A stretch of DNA of 64,000 bases. Origin: Candidatus Woesearchaeota archaeon (GTDB lineage: Archaea > Nanobdellota > Nanobdellia > Woesearchaeales > ARS49). Below are positions 32,739-41,332 of the stretch, piece by piece (position 1 is the first letter of the stretch; the number at the start of each line of letters is the position of its first letter). The notes under the pieces are model-generated. The model was not told where the DNA came from and ran no database searches. It was given only the letters and a program-made list of their open reading frames with translations. A program made the position numbers and the translations under genes. The DNA lies in the NCBI GenBank assembly GCA_030750765.1, contig JASMHM010000002.1, positions 1 to 64,000 of the forward strand. The letters are read 5' to 3'.

Positions 32739-33565
32739 GTGACCTTCTTGATGGCAGCGATGGCTACCTCGAGCTGTTTGGCGTTAGGTTCTCTTGTCGT
32801 AAGACTTTGCGTCCACTGTCCAGGTGTGCTCAGCCAGCGAACAAACTTCTTATCATAATGGTTTGCCGTGAACATCAATAATTCGTAAGATAACCCTACA
32901 ATAACGGGTACGAGCACTAATCTTGCTAAAATATTGTAGTACCAGTGCGGTGTTCGTACGACGGCAAAGATAAAAATGCTGATAAACACGACATACAACA
33001 ACAAACTCGTTCCACACCTAGGATGGAAGATGTTTGCTTTCTTGCAATTCTGTACAGTTAACTTCTTCTTACTCTCAAAGCAGTTCACTGCTTTGTGTTC
33101 TGCTCCGTGATACTGGAAGACGGTCTTGATGTCTCCCCACATACCTATCCCAAGTAAGTATGCTACAAAGATTACTAAACGAAACAATCCATCCCAAAGA
33201 TTGAAGGCCACGGTCTTTGCTGGAGCAAGGAAAGTAGAAAGCCAGTACGGTAGCAAAATAAACAGGCCGAGTCCGATTAAGAGTGATACTATGACTGTGA
33301 CGCTTGCCTCAACGTCTGAAATCTCTCCTTCATCGTCTTGCTGGCCTGCACTCCAGAGAAGGCTTCGCATGCCGATGACGACCATCTCGATGAGGAAGAC
33401 AAAGCCTCTTACTAAAGGAATCTTGAGTATCGGATGTTTTTTGGTTACGCTTGTGGCTTTTTGATTATGAAAGATGATTTTTCCTTTTTTTCTGACTGCC
33501 GTGCTTACTTTTTCCTTGCAGCGCATCATGACGCCTTCGATGACTGCTTGACCGCCCACTCTCAT
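32735..33565 (-). CDS. DUF1385 multi-pass membrane protein
   Basis: 276 aa. The N-terminus has the DUF1385 hallmark (RVGGQAVIEGVMMR). The centre has the histidine-rich YHGAEHKAVNCFESKKKLT, followed by HPRCGTSLLLYVV, with about five membrane helices. The role of YqhQ-like proteins is unknown. ATG 33565 overlaps the upstream nucleotidyltransferase stop by 4 bases, better than the track ATG at 33574. Confidence 0.88.
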   Translation of the reverse strand: MRVGGQAVIEGVMMRCKEKVSTAVRKKGKIIFHNQKATSVTKKHPILKIPLVRGFVFLIEMVVIGMRSLLWSAGQQDDEGEISDVEASVTVIVSLLIGLGLFILLPYWLSTFLAPAKTVAFNLWDGLFRLVIFVAYLLGIGMWGDIKTVFQYHGAEHKAVNCFESKKKLTVQNCKKANIFHPRCGTSLLLYVVFISIFIFAVVRTPHWYYNILARLVLVPVIVGLSYELLMFTANHYDKKFVRWLSTPGQWTQSLTTREPNAKQLEVAIAAIKKVT

Positions 33566-34287
33566 AGCTTCCACAATCCTCCGTAGAATTCTCTACGAGC
33601 CTGCTCTAGATGTTCTACCGTGCCTATGTCGACCCATCTTCCGTTTAGTACCACGCTGTGGACTTCTCCTTTTTCCATTAAGTGTCTGATGAGTTCGCCG
33701 GAGTTGTCGTGTCCTTGTTCGGCAAACTCGCGCACGTGTTTCAGGGTTTCTTTCGGAATATAATAAACTAGCGTGCTGATGAGCGTGCTTTCTGGCTCTT
33801 CCGGTTTTTCCACAAACTTTACCACTTGGTTTTCTTTGACACTCACAACACCGAAACGTTTTGCTTCAGAGGTTTCTTTAACATCGTACAACCCGATAAC
33901 GACTCCTTTTTGTTTGGTGGCCATGGCTAGTAGATTTTGGAGATTATCCTCAAAGAGGTTATCTCCTCCTATGATCAAAACATCCTCATCATCGCCCACG
34001 CAATCAAGTCCAAGAACGCAATCTCCCACTGCTCCTTTTCGATCCTCATTACTTACGCTGCCATCATCAACAACATCGATCTCTTGGTGTTTTCCCCAGT
34101 CTGCAAACACGGGGAAAAAGCGGTGGTTGGTTACCGCACAAATTTTGGTCATGCCCAATCCCTTAACTTTGTCAACAATATGGTCAATAATGGGTTTTCC
34201 GCCAACGTCTAAGAACGGTTTTGGGACGTGCATGGCCAAAGGATGCATCCTAGTGGCATATCCTGCAGCAAGAATCACACATTTCAT
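33562..34287 (-). CDS. Sugar-1-phosphate nucleotidyltransferase (RmlA/GlmU-N type)
   Basis: 241 aa NTP-transferase fold: MKCVILAAGYATRMHPLA (signature GXGTRM variant), VPKPFLDVGGKPIIDHIV, and IIGGDNLFEDN for metal binding. It forms NDP-sugars from NTP and a sugar 1-phosphate; the exact sugar is unknown. First gene of a three-gene operon, and it shares a single central TATA with the divergent SRP54 gene. Confidence 0.88.
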   Translation of the reverse strand: MKCVILAAGYATRMHPLAMHVPKPFLDVGGKPIIDHIVDKVKGLGMTKICAVTNHRFFPVFADWGKHQEIDVVDDGSVSNEDRKGAVGDCVLGLDCVGDDEDVLIIGGDNLFEDNLQNLLAMATKQKGVVIGLYDVKETSEAKRFGVVSVKENQVVKFVEKPEEPESTLISTLVYYIPKETLKHVREFAEQGHDNSGELIRHLMEKGEVHSVVLNGRWVDIGTVEHLEQARREFYGGLWKL

Positions 34288-34308
34288 AAGTCATAAAAAC
34301 GAACAAGC

Positions 34309-34318
34309 TTTTTAAATA
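34309..34318. promoter_or_regulatory. Single TATA element shared by divergent genes
   Basis: TTTTTAAATA contains the self-complementary TTTAAA (34311-34316). It lies 22 nt from the SRP54 ATG (34338) and 24 nt from the nucleotidyltransferase ATG (34287), and the 50-bp gap has no other TATA-like sequence. Both genes can therefore be leaderless products of one element read in both directions. Confidence 0.55.
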
Positions 34319-34337
34319 CTTTCACGATTCCAGTTCT

Positions 34338-35675
34338 ATGTTAGAGAAACTAGGGCTAGGAATACGAGGAACACTCAAAAAGCTAGCCAAATCCTTGTTT
34401 GTAGACCAAAAGCTGATAGATGAGCTCATCAAGGACATCCAGAGGGCACTTCTTGCGTCTGACGTGAATGTACAGCTAGTGTTCGACCTTAGCAAGAGCA
34501 TCAAAGAACGCGCCAAAGAAGAGGCTGCTAAAGGTTTAACCAAGAAAGAACAGCTCATCAACATTGTGTATGAGGAGTTAACCACCTTCCTAGGTGGGGA
34601 AGGCACAGAGCTCAAGATTCCGGAAAGCAAACCCTTCAAGATCCTACTAGTGGGCTTGTACGGAAGCGGAAAGACAACCGCTTCTGGAAAGCTAGCCAAA
34701 TACTTCACCAAACGCGGAAAAACCGTCTCTATCGTTGGCTTGGACACCATGCGTCCAGCAGCCATGGACCAAATATCTCAGTTAGTGAAGGGAACGAGTG
34801 TCAAGGCAATCGTAGACAGAGATAATAAAGATCCTGTGGCCATCTACAAGAATGCTGAGGCCACCATTAGCAAGCAAGACGTAGCAATCATAGACACTGC
34901 AGGAAGGGATGCCTTAAGCGATGACCTTATTGAAGAAATTTCCAAGATCAAAGAAGCCGTAGACCCAGATGAGATCATCCTCGTCATGAGCGCAGACATT
35001 GGGCAGACCGCAAAGAAGCAAGCAGACTCCTTCCACGACAACTGTGGAGTTACTGGAGTCATCATCACCAAGATGGACGGTACTGCAAGAGGCGGAGGAG
35101 CGTTAAGTGCTTGTGCTGCCACAGAAGCACCCGTACTCTTTCTAGGGGTAGGAGAAAAGATAGATGATCTAGAAAAGTTTGATGGTAAGCGCTTTGTAGG
35201 CAGACTCCTAGGAATGGGAGATCTTGCCAGTCTTGTCGAGAAAGCACAAGGTGCTGTTACTGAGGAAGATGCCAAGGTCATGGAGAATCGTTTGCTCAAG
35301 GGAGAGTTCAATCTTTTAGATTTGTACAATCAGATGGAAGCCATGAACAAGATGGGGACACTAGGAAACCTTATGGAGATGATTCCAGGCATGGGACAAT
35401 TAAAGTTGCCTAAAGATGCCATCAACGTCCAAGAAGGCAAGCTCGTACAGTGGAAAAGAGCGATGGACAGCATGACCAAGAAAGAACTCGAAGAACCAGA
35501 TGTTATCGATTCTAACCGTGTAAAACGCATCGCTACCGGAAGCGGGGTCAAGCAAGATGACATAAGAGGATTGATCAAGCAATACAAGCAATCAAAGAAA
35601 ATGGTCAAGCTCCTGAAGGGCGATGTGAATCCTGACAAATTGTTAAAGAAGTTGAAACATCAATACAAGGGTTAG
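34338..35675 (+). CDS. srp54: Signal recognition particle GTPase SRP54
   Basis: 445 aa. The N domain helices (1-90) are followed by the G domain with LVGLYGSGKTTASGKLA (G1), DTMRPAA, DTAGRDAL (G3) and TKMDGTARGGGALS (G4). A Met-rich M domain (about 300-430, MEAMNKMGTLGNLMEMIPGMG) follows, which binds signal peptides and 7S RNA. The C-terminus matches archaeal SRP54. It overlaps the convergent gene by 4 bases. Confidence 0.96.
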   Translation: MLEKLGLGIRGTLKKLAKSLFVDQKLIDELIKDIQRALLASDVNVQLVFDLSKSIKERAKEEAAKGLTKKEQLINIVYEELTTFLGGEGTELKIPESKPFKILLVGLYGSGKTTASGKLAKYFTKRGKTVSIVGLDTMRPAAMDQISQLVKGTSVKAIVDRDNKDPVAIYKNAEATISKQDVAIIDTAGRDALSDDLIEEISKIKEAVDPDEIILVMSADIGQTAKKQADSFHDNCGVTGVIITKMDGTARGGGALSACAATEAPVLFLGVGEKIDDLEKFDGKRFVGRLLGMGDLASLVEKAQGAVTEEDAKVMENRLLKGEFNLLDLYNQMEAMNKMGTLGNLMEMIPGMGQLKLPKDAINVQEGKLVQWKRAMDSMTKKELEEPDVIDSNRVKRIATGSGVKQDDIRGLIKQYKQSKKMVKLLKGDVNPDKLLKKLKHQYKG

Positions 35676-36148
35676 TCAATACTATCAATACTCTGGACGA
35701 CGCCGTCCTTGTACTGTCTTGCTTTGAAGTGCGTGAATCTGAAGAATTCTTTTTCTTCAACCGTTCCATTAGTATCCCAGTATCCCTGCAGCACAACGGG
35801 ATCGCGGTCTGTATCATGCAGCTCACTGTTGTAGGCTTTCCTCCAAGATGATAGCTTCCGCGTGTCTGTTTGGTTATTGCGTGCAGCTCTTGCTCTGGCC
35901 ACTACCGGCATGCCGTTTCGGTCATATGCGGGCAGTTTAAGTTCTAACCAACCGCCGCGTGCATACCCTAGGCTTGCCTCTTCTCTTGGCTCCCAGGCCA
36001 TTGTTTCTGATCCTGCAACAGGTGGGGTGAATGTTTTTTTGAAAGCATTCCCTACAATGCGTTTACCCATAGGGTTGGTTTGGAGAAAGGCAGCAAAGAA
36101 ACCTGCGCAAATCAATGCTAGCAGAACATTCTGACTCTTTTTGCTCAT
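35672..36148 (-). CDS. Hypothetical membrane-anchored protein
   Basis: 158 aa. One N-terminal membrane helix (NVLLALICAGFFAAFLQ) precedes a polar extracytoplasmic part of about 130 residues with no family match. It ends in a patterned acidic tail (VVQSIDSID). Convergent 4-base overlap with SRP54. Confidence 0.5.
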   Translation of the reverse strand: MSKKSQNVLLALICAGFFAAFLQTNPMGKRIVGNAFKKTFTPPVAGSETMAWEPREEASLGYARGGWLELKLPAYDRNGMPVVARARAARNNQTDTRKLSSWRKAYNSELHDTDRDPVVLQGYWDTNGTVEEKEFFRFTHFKARQYKDGVVQSIDSID

Positions 36149-36179
36149 GAGCTCACGAAAACCATCAGAACTTAAAAAA

Positions 36180-37637
36180 CTACTGCTTCATGAACGGGAA
36201 TAACACTACATCTCTTATGCTTTGCTTGTTCGTGAGCAACATCGTCATGCGATCTATGCCGATGCCTAGTCCGCCTGCAGGTGGCATGCCGTGCTCCAAG
36301 GCTTTGATGTAGTCTGCATCAAAAGGATGGGCTTCTTCATCGCCTTTCTGTCTTTTCTCTTCTCCTGCTTTGAAGAGTTCTTCTTGTCTTTGCGGATCAT
36401 TCAACTCAGAATAACCATTAGCGAGTTCCATGCCGCAAGCAAACGGTTCAAAGCGCTCTATGGCGTATTCCGGGTCCTCTCTGCATTTCTTTGCTAGAGG
36501 ACAGGTCTCCCAAGGATGGTGGGTGATGAAGATGGGTTGGATTAGGTGTTCTTCTACTTTGGCTTCAAAGATTGCGTTGATTAGTTCCCCTCTACTTGCG
36601 CCTGCTTTCACATCATCCGCTTTTGCAATCTGCATTAACTCTTCCTTGCTCATGCTTGCTGCATCGATGTTGGCAAACTTTTTGATTGCTTCCAACATTG
36701 TCATCTTTGGCCAGGGCTTTTTGAATTCTAACTCGTGATCTCCGTACTTTACTTTTGTTTTTCCATTCAGCGCAAGCGCACACGCTTCATAGATGTCTTC
36801 TGTGACGCCCATCATGGTCTCATAATCTCCATACGCGCAGTAGCATTCCATCATGGTAAACTCTGGATTGTGGGAACGATCGATATCTTCGTTTCTGAAC
36901 ACTTTACCTATCTCGAAGACCTTGTCAAAGCCTCCTACTAACAATTTCTTTAGAGGAAGCTCTAGAGCGATACGCAGGTAGACGTTCGTTTTGTGAGCGT
37001 TCAGGAACGTTTTGAAGGGTCTTGCTTCTGCGCCACCGTAGATGGGTTCTAGGACTGGAATCTCTACCTCTAGGTATCCTTTGTCTCTAAGCACTTTCCT
37101 TGTAGTGTCCAGGATTGTTTGGCGTTGTTTGAACACTTCTTTGACATCAGGATTCATGGTAAGATCTAGATAGCGTTGTCTGTATCTTTGTTCAACATCT
37201 TTCAAACCGTGCCATTTTTCTGGTAGGGGTCTTAAGCTTTTGGAGAGTAGTTGGAAGCTGGAGACGTTTACAGAGAGTTCGCCTGCTTTGCTTTTGAAGA
37301 TGGTTCCTTTCGCGCCTATCCAGTCGCCTCCATCAAACATTTTCAAAAGGTCGTACTGTTTGAGATCGTCCTTTCTGAAATATAATTGTATTTTCCCCGT
37401 ACTATCTTGGATGTGGGCAAAGGTGATCTTGCCTAAGTTCCTAAATCCTAGCAATCTGCCTGCTACGCTGACCTCATCTTGGGTCTTGCCTTCTGCTGGT
37501 AAGCTTTCGTACTGTTCCTGAAGTGCTGCAGCGGTGTTCTTGACATCGTACCCATGAGGATAGGGTTCTATACCTTGCTCTCGTAAGGTTGCCAGCTTTT
37601 TCTTTCGTTCTGCTATGAGCTCTTCTTCACTTGGCAT
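36180..37637 (-). CDS. lysS: Lysyl-tRNA synthetase, class II
   Basis: 485 aa. An N-terminal OB anticodon-binding domain (VSVAGRLLGFRNLGKITFAH) precedes the class II core: motif 2 in VFEIGKVFRNEDIDRSHNPEF and motif 3 in GLGIGIDRMTMLL. Many archaea use the class I enzyme; class II is found in bacteria, eukaryotes and a number of archaea including DPANN groups. The TATA CATATAAAG (about 37659-37667) is about 25 nt upstream. Confidence 0.95.
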   Translation of the reverse strand: MPSEEELIAERKKKLATLREQGIEPYPHGYDVKNTAAALQEQYESLPAEGKTQDEVSVAGRLLGFRNLGKITFAHIQDSTGKIQLYFRKDDLKQYDLLKMFDGGDWIGAKGTIFKSKAGELSVNVSSFQLLSKSLRPLPEKWHGLKDVEQRYRQRYLDLTMNPDVKEVFKQRQTILDTTRKVLRDKGYLEVEIPVLEPIYGGAEARPFKTFLNAHKTNVYLRIALELPLKKLLVGGFDKVFEIGKVFRNEDIDRSHNPEFTMMECYCAYGDYETMMGVTEDIYEACALALNGKTKVKYGDHELEFKKPWPKMTMLEAIKKFANIDAASMSKEELMQIAKADDVKAGASRGELINAIFEAKVEEHLIQPIFITHHPWETCPLAKKCREDPEYAIERFEPFACGMELANGYSELNDPQRQEELFKAGEEKRQKGDEEAHPFDADYIKALEHGMPPAGGLGIGIDRMTMLLTNKQSIRDVVLFPFMKQ

Positions 37638-37780
37638 GGTCTAGATTTCGTGCATAAGGCATATAAAGCTTTGCCCTCCACTGGCCAGGCAGGATTAAAC
37701 CTTGTCTTTAATCAGTGAACGTATTACACCAAAACCTTTTTAAGTCTAGTGTGTGTGCTTAGACGTGGAGTGAAGTAAAG

Positions 37781-38017
37781 ATGAATGGTACAATGGCGGG
37801 CAATTTGGGCGTTTTTGGTAATTTGGGCGTTGTGAGGCAGTACGTTGAAACCGCGTACGAACGCCGTGAAAAGCAATTGAGAGCTCGAGAAGATATCCAA
37901 AAGTTTATCCGTGATAAGGTAGATACAAACTGGCGTGGAAGAGATAGAGATGATGTTGTGTCTCCAAGACCGGAAAATTCTTCTGGTGTCTCTGGTGATT
38001 ACGAAGTCGTTAATTAG
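37781..38017 (+). CDS. Hypothetical protein, 78 aa
   Basis: No family. The charged middle (YERREKQLRAREDIQKFIRD) is helical and the Ser/Pro/Gly-rich tail is disordered. It has a leadered start: TTTTTAAG at about 37737, then GGAG about 12 nt before ATG 37781. An in-frame ATG at 37793 is an alternative. The kinase-like gene follows 54 bases later with its own TATA. Confidence 0.4.
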   Translation: MNGTMAGNLGVFGNLGVVRQYVETAYERREKQLRAREDIQKFIRDKVDTNWRGRDRDDVVSPRPENSSGVSGDYEVVN

Positions 38018-38071
38018 CAGCGTCGAGAGGGTACCTTTTTAAATGGAACGACGCTTTTTGTCTTTACGAGT

Positions 38072-39757
38072 ATGGCAACTATAGGTGCGTTTGTGAATGA
38101 TTTCCATATGTGGCTAGATGAACGACTAACGCGGTTGGAGAGTAAGGCTGCATCGTCGCGCGAGGATGCAGAGGAAGATTTACAGAAACTCTTAGGGTAT
38201 CCCAGAATTTTGTACGAGATTGCTAGCGGCACTCATACTGTTCCTGATAATGTCTCACGCGCTTCTAGCGAAGACCACGAATTTTCCCCTGAAGTAGCGT
38301 TGGCTGACGGTGCAGAGAAATATTTGCCAGGGGGCATAGATCCCCGTTTGCAGCAAGGTATGCACCTTTGGGCCAGTGTTGGTGAAGATTCTGACAGATT
38401 ACAAGAGCTGATACCCTACATCTATGCGTGTTTCCATGATGCGTTCCAGATGTCAACAGTTGGTCCTTTCGCCCCGCTGGCTTTGGAGGCACAGACTAAA
38501 GCTGTTGGGAAACTGAATGATTCTTTTCCCGTAACTCGAATACGTATCAACGATGATCCTCATTACGCAATTAAATGTTATCCCAAGGGAGATCCTCGAC
38601 CGGCTACTCAGGCTGCAAATTGTACTGCGTTAGGCAAGACGTATCAGAACTGGGATTTGACCAGAATCCCTATTCCTTGTGTTCTCGGAACCATCGAGCT
38701 CCCTGATGAAGATTATGTCTTTATGGGAATGACTGGCGAGCCTGGAGTTCCCCTCAACCGCGAGCTCGGGGTCGCGGACCTTAGTGATGAAGCGCGAATG
38801 CATCACCTCAGAGAACTTGTAGGGATGTCTGTGCATATGGGTTATCAATTGGCAGGTCAACTAGGAAGTAAAGAAAAAGATTTGGATTATGCGCGTAGGT
38901 CATTCAGCACGCCAAGAGGAACCCGGGCTCACATCGGGGCAAAGACAGTCCGTGCCATTGAGGAAAGCGGTTTCCAAGATAGAGATACCGACTTGTATGC
39001 CTATCTTCTTAGCTTTTTGGAAAATATTGATCATCTTCGAGATCAAATAAACGATGATTCGCTTTGTGTGATGGTTGATGGAAGTCCTGAAAATATCAGT
39101 CTGAACGGTGGTGAATACCGCCTTATCGATTTTGAGAACAGACTAGGATACTTTTTTGCTAGTGAGGTGTGGGCGGGATTACTGCATCCGGATTCGGGAT
39201 ATGATTTTTCACCAAAAAATGAAGGCATGACTAAAGCATACGTCGCTTTTGCTGCAGGTGTTGGAGCGCTATACAATGAGCAACTATCTGGGAAGATGTT
39301 GATGGACCTTGATTGGGAGGATCCTGCCTCAATATATCGTGAAATTGGACGAGTAAAGAGCGAGAATGGCCAGGATCTAGATATTATTTACCGACATTCT
39401 CTGGGCTGTGCGGTCAAGAGTGCTTTCGAGAATCTGCGAATGGGAATATCCCGTCGGAAAGCGGCTAATGATTACACAGATGATCTATGGGTTGCAAACT
39501 CTTCCTTCTTACAAGCTCTTGATGATGTTGAACGCACTTCGGGTTCACTCATGAACCGACTTCAGCAAGAATGGACTCCAGACACCACACAAAACTGGGA
39601 TTGTTTTAGTACGCGCACACGATGGCTTGGCTTTCAAATAATCAAGAATGAGTTTGAGAGAGGAATAGAACATTACGGGGCAGTTTGTGAGAGCGCATTG
39701 ACCATGCTTGGTTTTGACGAAGCTTCTCAAGTAAGAGAAACTTATTTCAAAATCTGA
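38072..39757 (+). CDS. Large orphan protein with kinase/APH-like core
   Basis: 561 aa with no named family. A kinase-type layout is visible. HYAIKCYPKGD (about residue 170) resembles the beta-3 lysine. FMGMTGEPGVPL resembles a hinge. LCVMVDGSPENISLNGGEYRLIDFENRLG (about 335-365) matches the catalytic and metal loops of aminoglycoside/choline kinases (HGDxHxxN ... IDFE) with His replaced by Val or Met. The C-terminal 190 residues are helical. Phosphotransferase or pseudokinase is inference. The TATA CTTTTTAAAT (about 38033) precedes the ATG. Confidence 0.55.
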   Translation: MATIGAFVNDFHMWLDERLTRLESKAASSREDAEEDLQKLLGYPRILYEIASGTHTVPDNVSRASSEDHEFSPEVALADGAEKYLPGGIDPRLQQGMHLWASVGEDSDRLQELIPYIYACFHDAFQMSTVGPFAPLALEAQTKAVGKLNDSFPVTRIRINDDPHYAIKCYPKGDPRPATQAANCTALGKTYQNWDLTRIPIPCVLGTIELPDEDYVFMGMTGEPGVPLNRELGVADLSDEARMHHLRELVGMSVHMGYQLAGQLGSKEKDLDYARRSFSTPRGTRAHIGAKTVRAIEESGFQDRDTDLYAYLLSFLENIDHLRDQINDDSLCVMVDGSPENISLNGGEYRLIDFENRLGYFFASEVWAGLLHPDSGYDFSPKNEGMTKAYVAFAAGVGALYNEQLSGKMLMDLDWEDPASIYREIGRVKSENGQDLDIIYRHSLGCAVKSAFENLRMGISRRKAANDYTDDLWVANSSFLQALDDVERTSGSLMNRLQQEWTPDTTQNWDCFSTRTRWLGFQIIKNEFERGIEHYGAVCESALTMLGFDEASQVRETYFKI

Positions 39758-40659
39758 TCATCAAAGCACATTTGAATGGTCGGGATGGCCAGACTTCTAA
39801 TGCTTATCAATAAGTCATGAACAAACGCAACATGAACGGTTATCTGGCCTTTTTTACTAACGAGCGAGTCGACAATATCCTTTGTCTGCTTACTATGCAA
39901 AACCAATCGAGGGATGTGTTCTTGCTTGCGTGATCTCAACAGACTCAATATTTCATCCAGAAAGGAATCTAGGCTTTTTAGTGCATTAACCGTCGCCTTA
40001 CTAGGAGCCCTAGGTGCAAACGATCTTGCCAAATGTTTATACGCGTCTCCGATACCTTCCAGCTGATCGACAATATCGTACATAGGCCCTATTGATTCTT
40101 TTATTGTTTCTGGATGTTTTGTGATGAGGCGTAGACAGAAGAAAGAAAACTTGTTAACGTTAACATCCATTAACACTATGTTGGCGTATCCTGCTGCGTC
40201 GTGGTTTGCTGCTGCATCAGTCATTTCCTTAGCCATGTTACCTATGAATACTAGCAAGCGTTTGAGCACGTGCCCAAATTCTTCAGGAATACTGTCGCTG
40301 AGTTTTCGTACGACGAGGTGATTCCTTCCCTGGTCTACAACACCAAATCCAACACAGGTGTGGCTGACGAAATCTTGAATGGTGGCGATCTGTTCTGGGC
40401 CAGACACGTCTAGTCTCATTTCGTCATATCCTGCTTTGTATAGTGAGCTTAGGATGGCCAAACTGGAATAGTTGTCAGTTATTTTGAGAGATATTGTTCG
40501 AGTTTCCTTTCTTATTTCTTCAACAGAAACCAGCAAGCCTCTTGGACCGGGGGTTACCTCGAGCTCATCTCCTTTAGCTATGTTGTTTTTCTTTGCCCAC
40601 TCTCTAGGCAGTGAAATGAGCTGCGTACTATTCGCTATTTGTATAACTTTTCGTTTCAT
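39742..40659 (-). CDS. AbrB-PhoU fusion regulator
   Basis: 305 aa. The first 45 residues are a SpoVT/AbrB DNA-binding domain (KVIQIANSTQLISLPREWAKKNNIAKGDELEV). Two PhoU-like helical repeats follow (about 110-305), the archaeal phosphate-uptake-regulator layout. It likely binds DNA as a dimer and senses phosphate status. Its promoter (TATA on the minus strand within 40678-40688) carries the ATTATATAA repeats also found before the tiny cassettes. It overlaps the convergent kinase-like gene by 16 bases. No pst transporter genes are in the window. Confidence 0.85.
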   Translation of the reverse strand: MKRKVIQIANSTQLISLPREWAKKNNIAKGDELEVTPGPRGLLVSVEEIRKETRTISLKITDNYSSLAILSSLYKAGYDEMRLDVSGPEQIATIQDFVSHTCVGFGVVDQGRNHLVVRKLSDSIPEEFGHVLKRLLVFIGNMAKEMTDAAANHDAAGYANIVLMDVNVNKFSFFCLRLITKHPETIKESIGPMYDIVDQLEGIGDAYKHLARSFAPRAPSKATVNALKSLDSFLDEILSLLRSRKQEHIPRLVLHSKQTKDIVDSLVSKKGQITVHVAFVHDLLISIRSLAIPTIQMCFDDQILK

Positions 40660-40677
40660 CCACTAGGCATAGCGTCT

Positions 40678-40722
40678 GATTATATAAAAAGGTTGCGATT
40701 ATATAAAGATTATAAATTATAA
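40678..40722. promoter_or_regulatory. ATTATATAA repeat cluster between the AbrB-PhoU gene and cassette 1
   Basis: GATTATATAAA occurs at 40678-40688 and 40697-40707 (19 bp apart), and GATTATAAATTATAA follows at 40708-40722. The first copy read on the minus strand is the right TATA position for the AbrB-PhoU gene. The extra copies suggest regulator binding sites as well as TATA elements. Confidence 0.6.
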
Positions 40723-40776
40723 GGAATAACTATATTAAAACCCTTTGTACGGTATTTCTTAGAGGAAACCCGAAAT

Positions 40777-40914
40777 ATGGGGAGTACGCGAAAGATAAAC
40801 GAGCCGCATCTGAACCGCCGCCAATGGGATGAAGATCTCTGGGAGGAGGAGTTGGATGACGACGAAATCATGGAGGAAAGCAACAATGGAAAACGAAACA
40901 CCAATGGTAATTGA
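40777..40914 (+). CDS. Tiny acidic protein, cassette 1 gene A (45 aa)
   Basis: Below the ORF-track cutoff. The product reads MGSTRKINEPHLNRRQWDED then LWEEELDDDEIMEES and is strongly acidic in the middle. It shares the W-(D/E)-x-D ... LWEE pattern with the gene at 41207. A TATA-like TATATTAAAA (40731-40740) precedes it, and GAGGA lies about 10 nt before the ATG. It overlaps gene B by 29 bases in another frame. No known family. Confidence 0.5.
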   Translation: MGSTRKINEPHLNRRQWDEDLWEEELDDDEIMEESNNGKRNTNGN

Positions 40915-41002
40915 AGACGTCGGAGATCTCCAGGCTTTTCTGTGTAACAACTTACAAGACAGAAAGAAGCGTGCGAGATTCCAGCGCGCATCACTGCAAT
41001 AA
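40886..41002 (+). CDS. Tiny protein, cassette 1 gene B (38 aa)
   Basis: The product has an acidic first half (MENETPMVIEDVGDLQAFLC) and a basic tail (LQDRKKRARFQ). It aligns without gaps to the gene at 41329: P..., D.-D, AFL-N and DRK-R...Q are shared. This conservation in the duplicate supports it as coding. A hairpin terminator follows immediately. Function unknown; a helix that pairs with gene A's acidic protein or with nucleic acid is speculation. Confidence 0.55.
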   Translation: MENETPMVIEDVGDLQAFLCNNLQDRKKRARFQRASLQ

Positions 41003-41025
41003 CGCGTCTTCACTCACTTGAGACT

Positions 41026-41092
41026 ACCCCGTCCCTCTCACGAGGGATGGGGTCTATTTCTACATTTTTTTTATTATCTTTTTTCTTTATTT
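41026..41092 (+). terminator. Hairpin plus T-tract terminator after cassette 1
   Basis: ACCCCGTCCCTC-TCAC-GAGGGATGGGGT folds into a 12-bp stem (one G-T pair) with a 4-nt loop. A long T-rich tract follows (41056-41092, including T8). It resembles a bacterial intrinsic terminator; archaeal RNA polymerase stops at the T-tract itself. Confidence 0.75.
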
Positions 41093-41100
41093 GTCACTCC

Positions 41101-41160
41101 AATTATATAAAATTCAACAATTATATAATTATTATAAAGTTTAAAGCATAATTATATAAT
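41101..41160. promoter_or_regulatory. ATTATATAA repeat cluster before cassette 2
   Basis: AATTATATAA at 41101-41110, the perfect 12-bp palindrome AATTATATAATT at 41119-41130, TTATTATAAAG just after it, and AATTATATAAT at 41150-41160. The first two are 18 bp apart, similar to the 19 bp spacing before cassette 1. The last copy is suitably placed as TATA for the gene at 41207; the others look like operator sites. Confidence 0.6.
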
Positions 41161-41206
41161 CTTAATATGGTGCATACTTGTTATCAACACCAAGGGGGTT
41201 AGAACC

Positions 41207-41332
41207 ATGAACGAAGAAGAATGGATGGACGACACCGTATGGGAGAACGACATGGATGAAGGGTCGCTATGGGAAGAGGCCTTCATGCAGGGCGTACGCG
41301 AAGCCGAAGAAGAAGGCTTTGGGGGGGCATGA
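41207..41332 (+). CDS. Tiny acidic protein, cassette 2 gene A (41 aa)
   Basis: Reads MNEEEWMDDTVWENDMDEGS then LWEEAFMQGVREAEEE. It is very acidic with three Trp. GGGGG stands about 8 nt upstream of the ATG as a Shine-Dalgarno, so this transcript has a leader. It overlaps gene B by ATGA. It is similar in length, charge and LWEE motif to the gene at 40777. Not in the ORF track. Confidence 0.55.
   Translation: MNEEEWMDDTVWENDMDEGSLWEEAFMQGVREAEEEGFGGA

Noticed and set aside
33773-34315. 180 aa plus ORF opposite the nucleotidyltransferase
   Set aside because: Antisense reading of a conserved enzyme gene.
34844-35329. 161 aa minus ORF opposite SRP54
   Set aside because: Shadow of the SRP54 G domain.
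37690-37715. GATTAAA-N7-TTTAATC dyad upstream of the 78 aa gene
   Set aside because: AT-rich and short, located far upstream of the TATA; could be chance.
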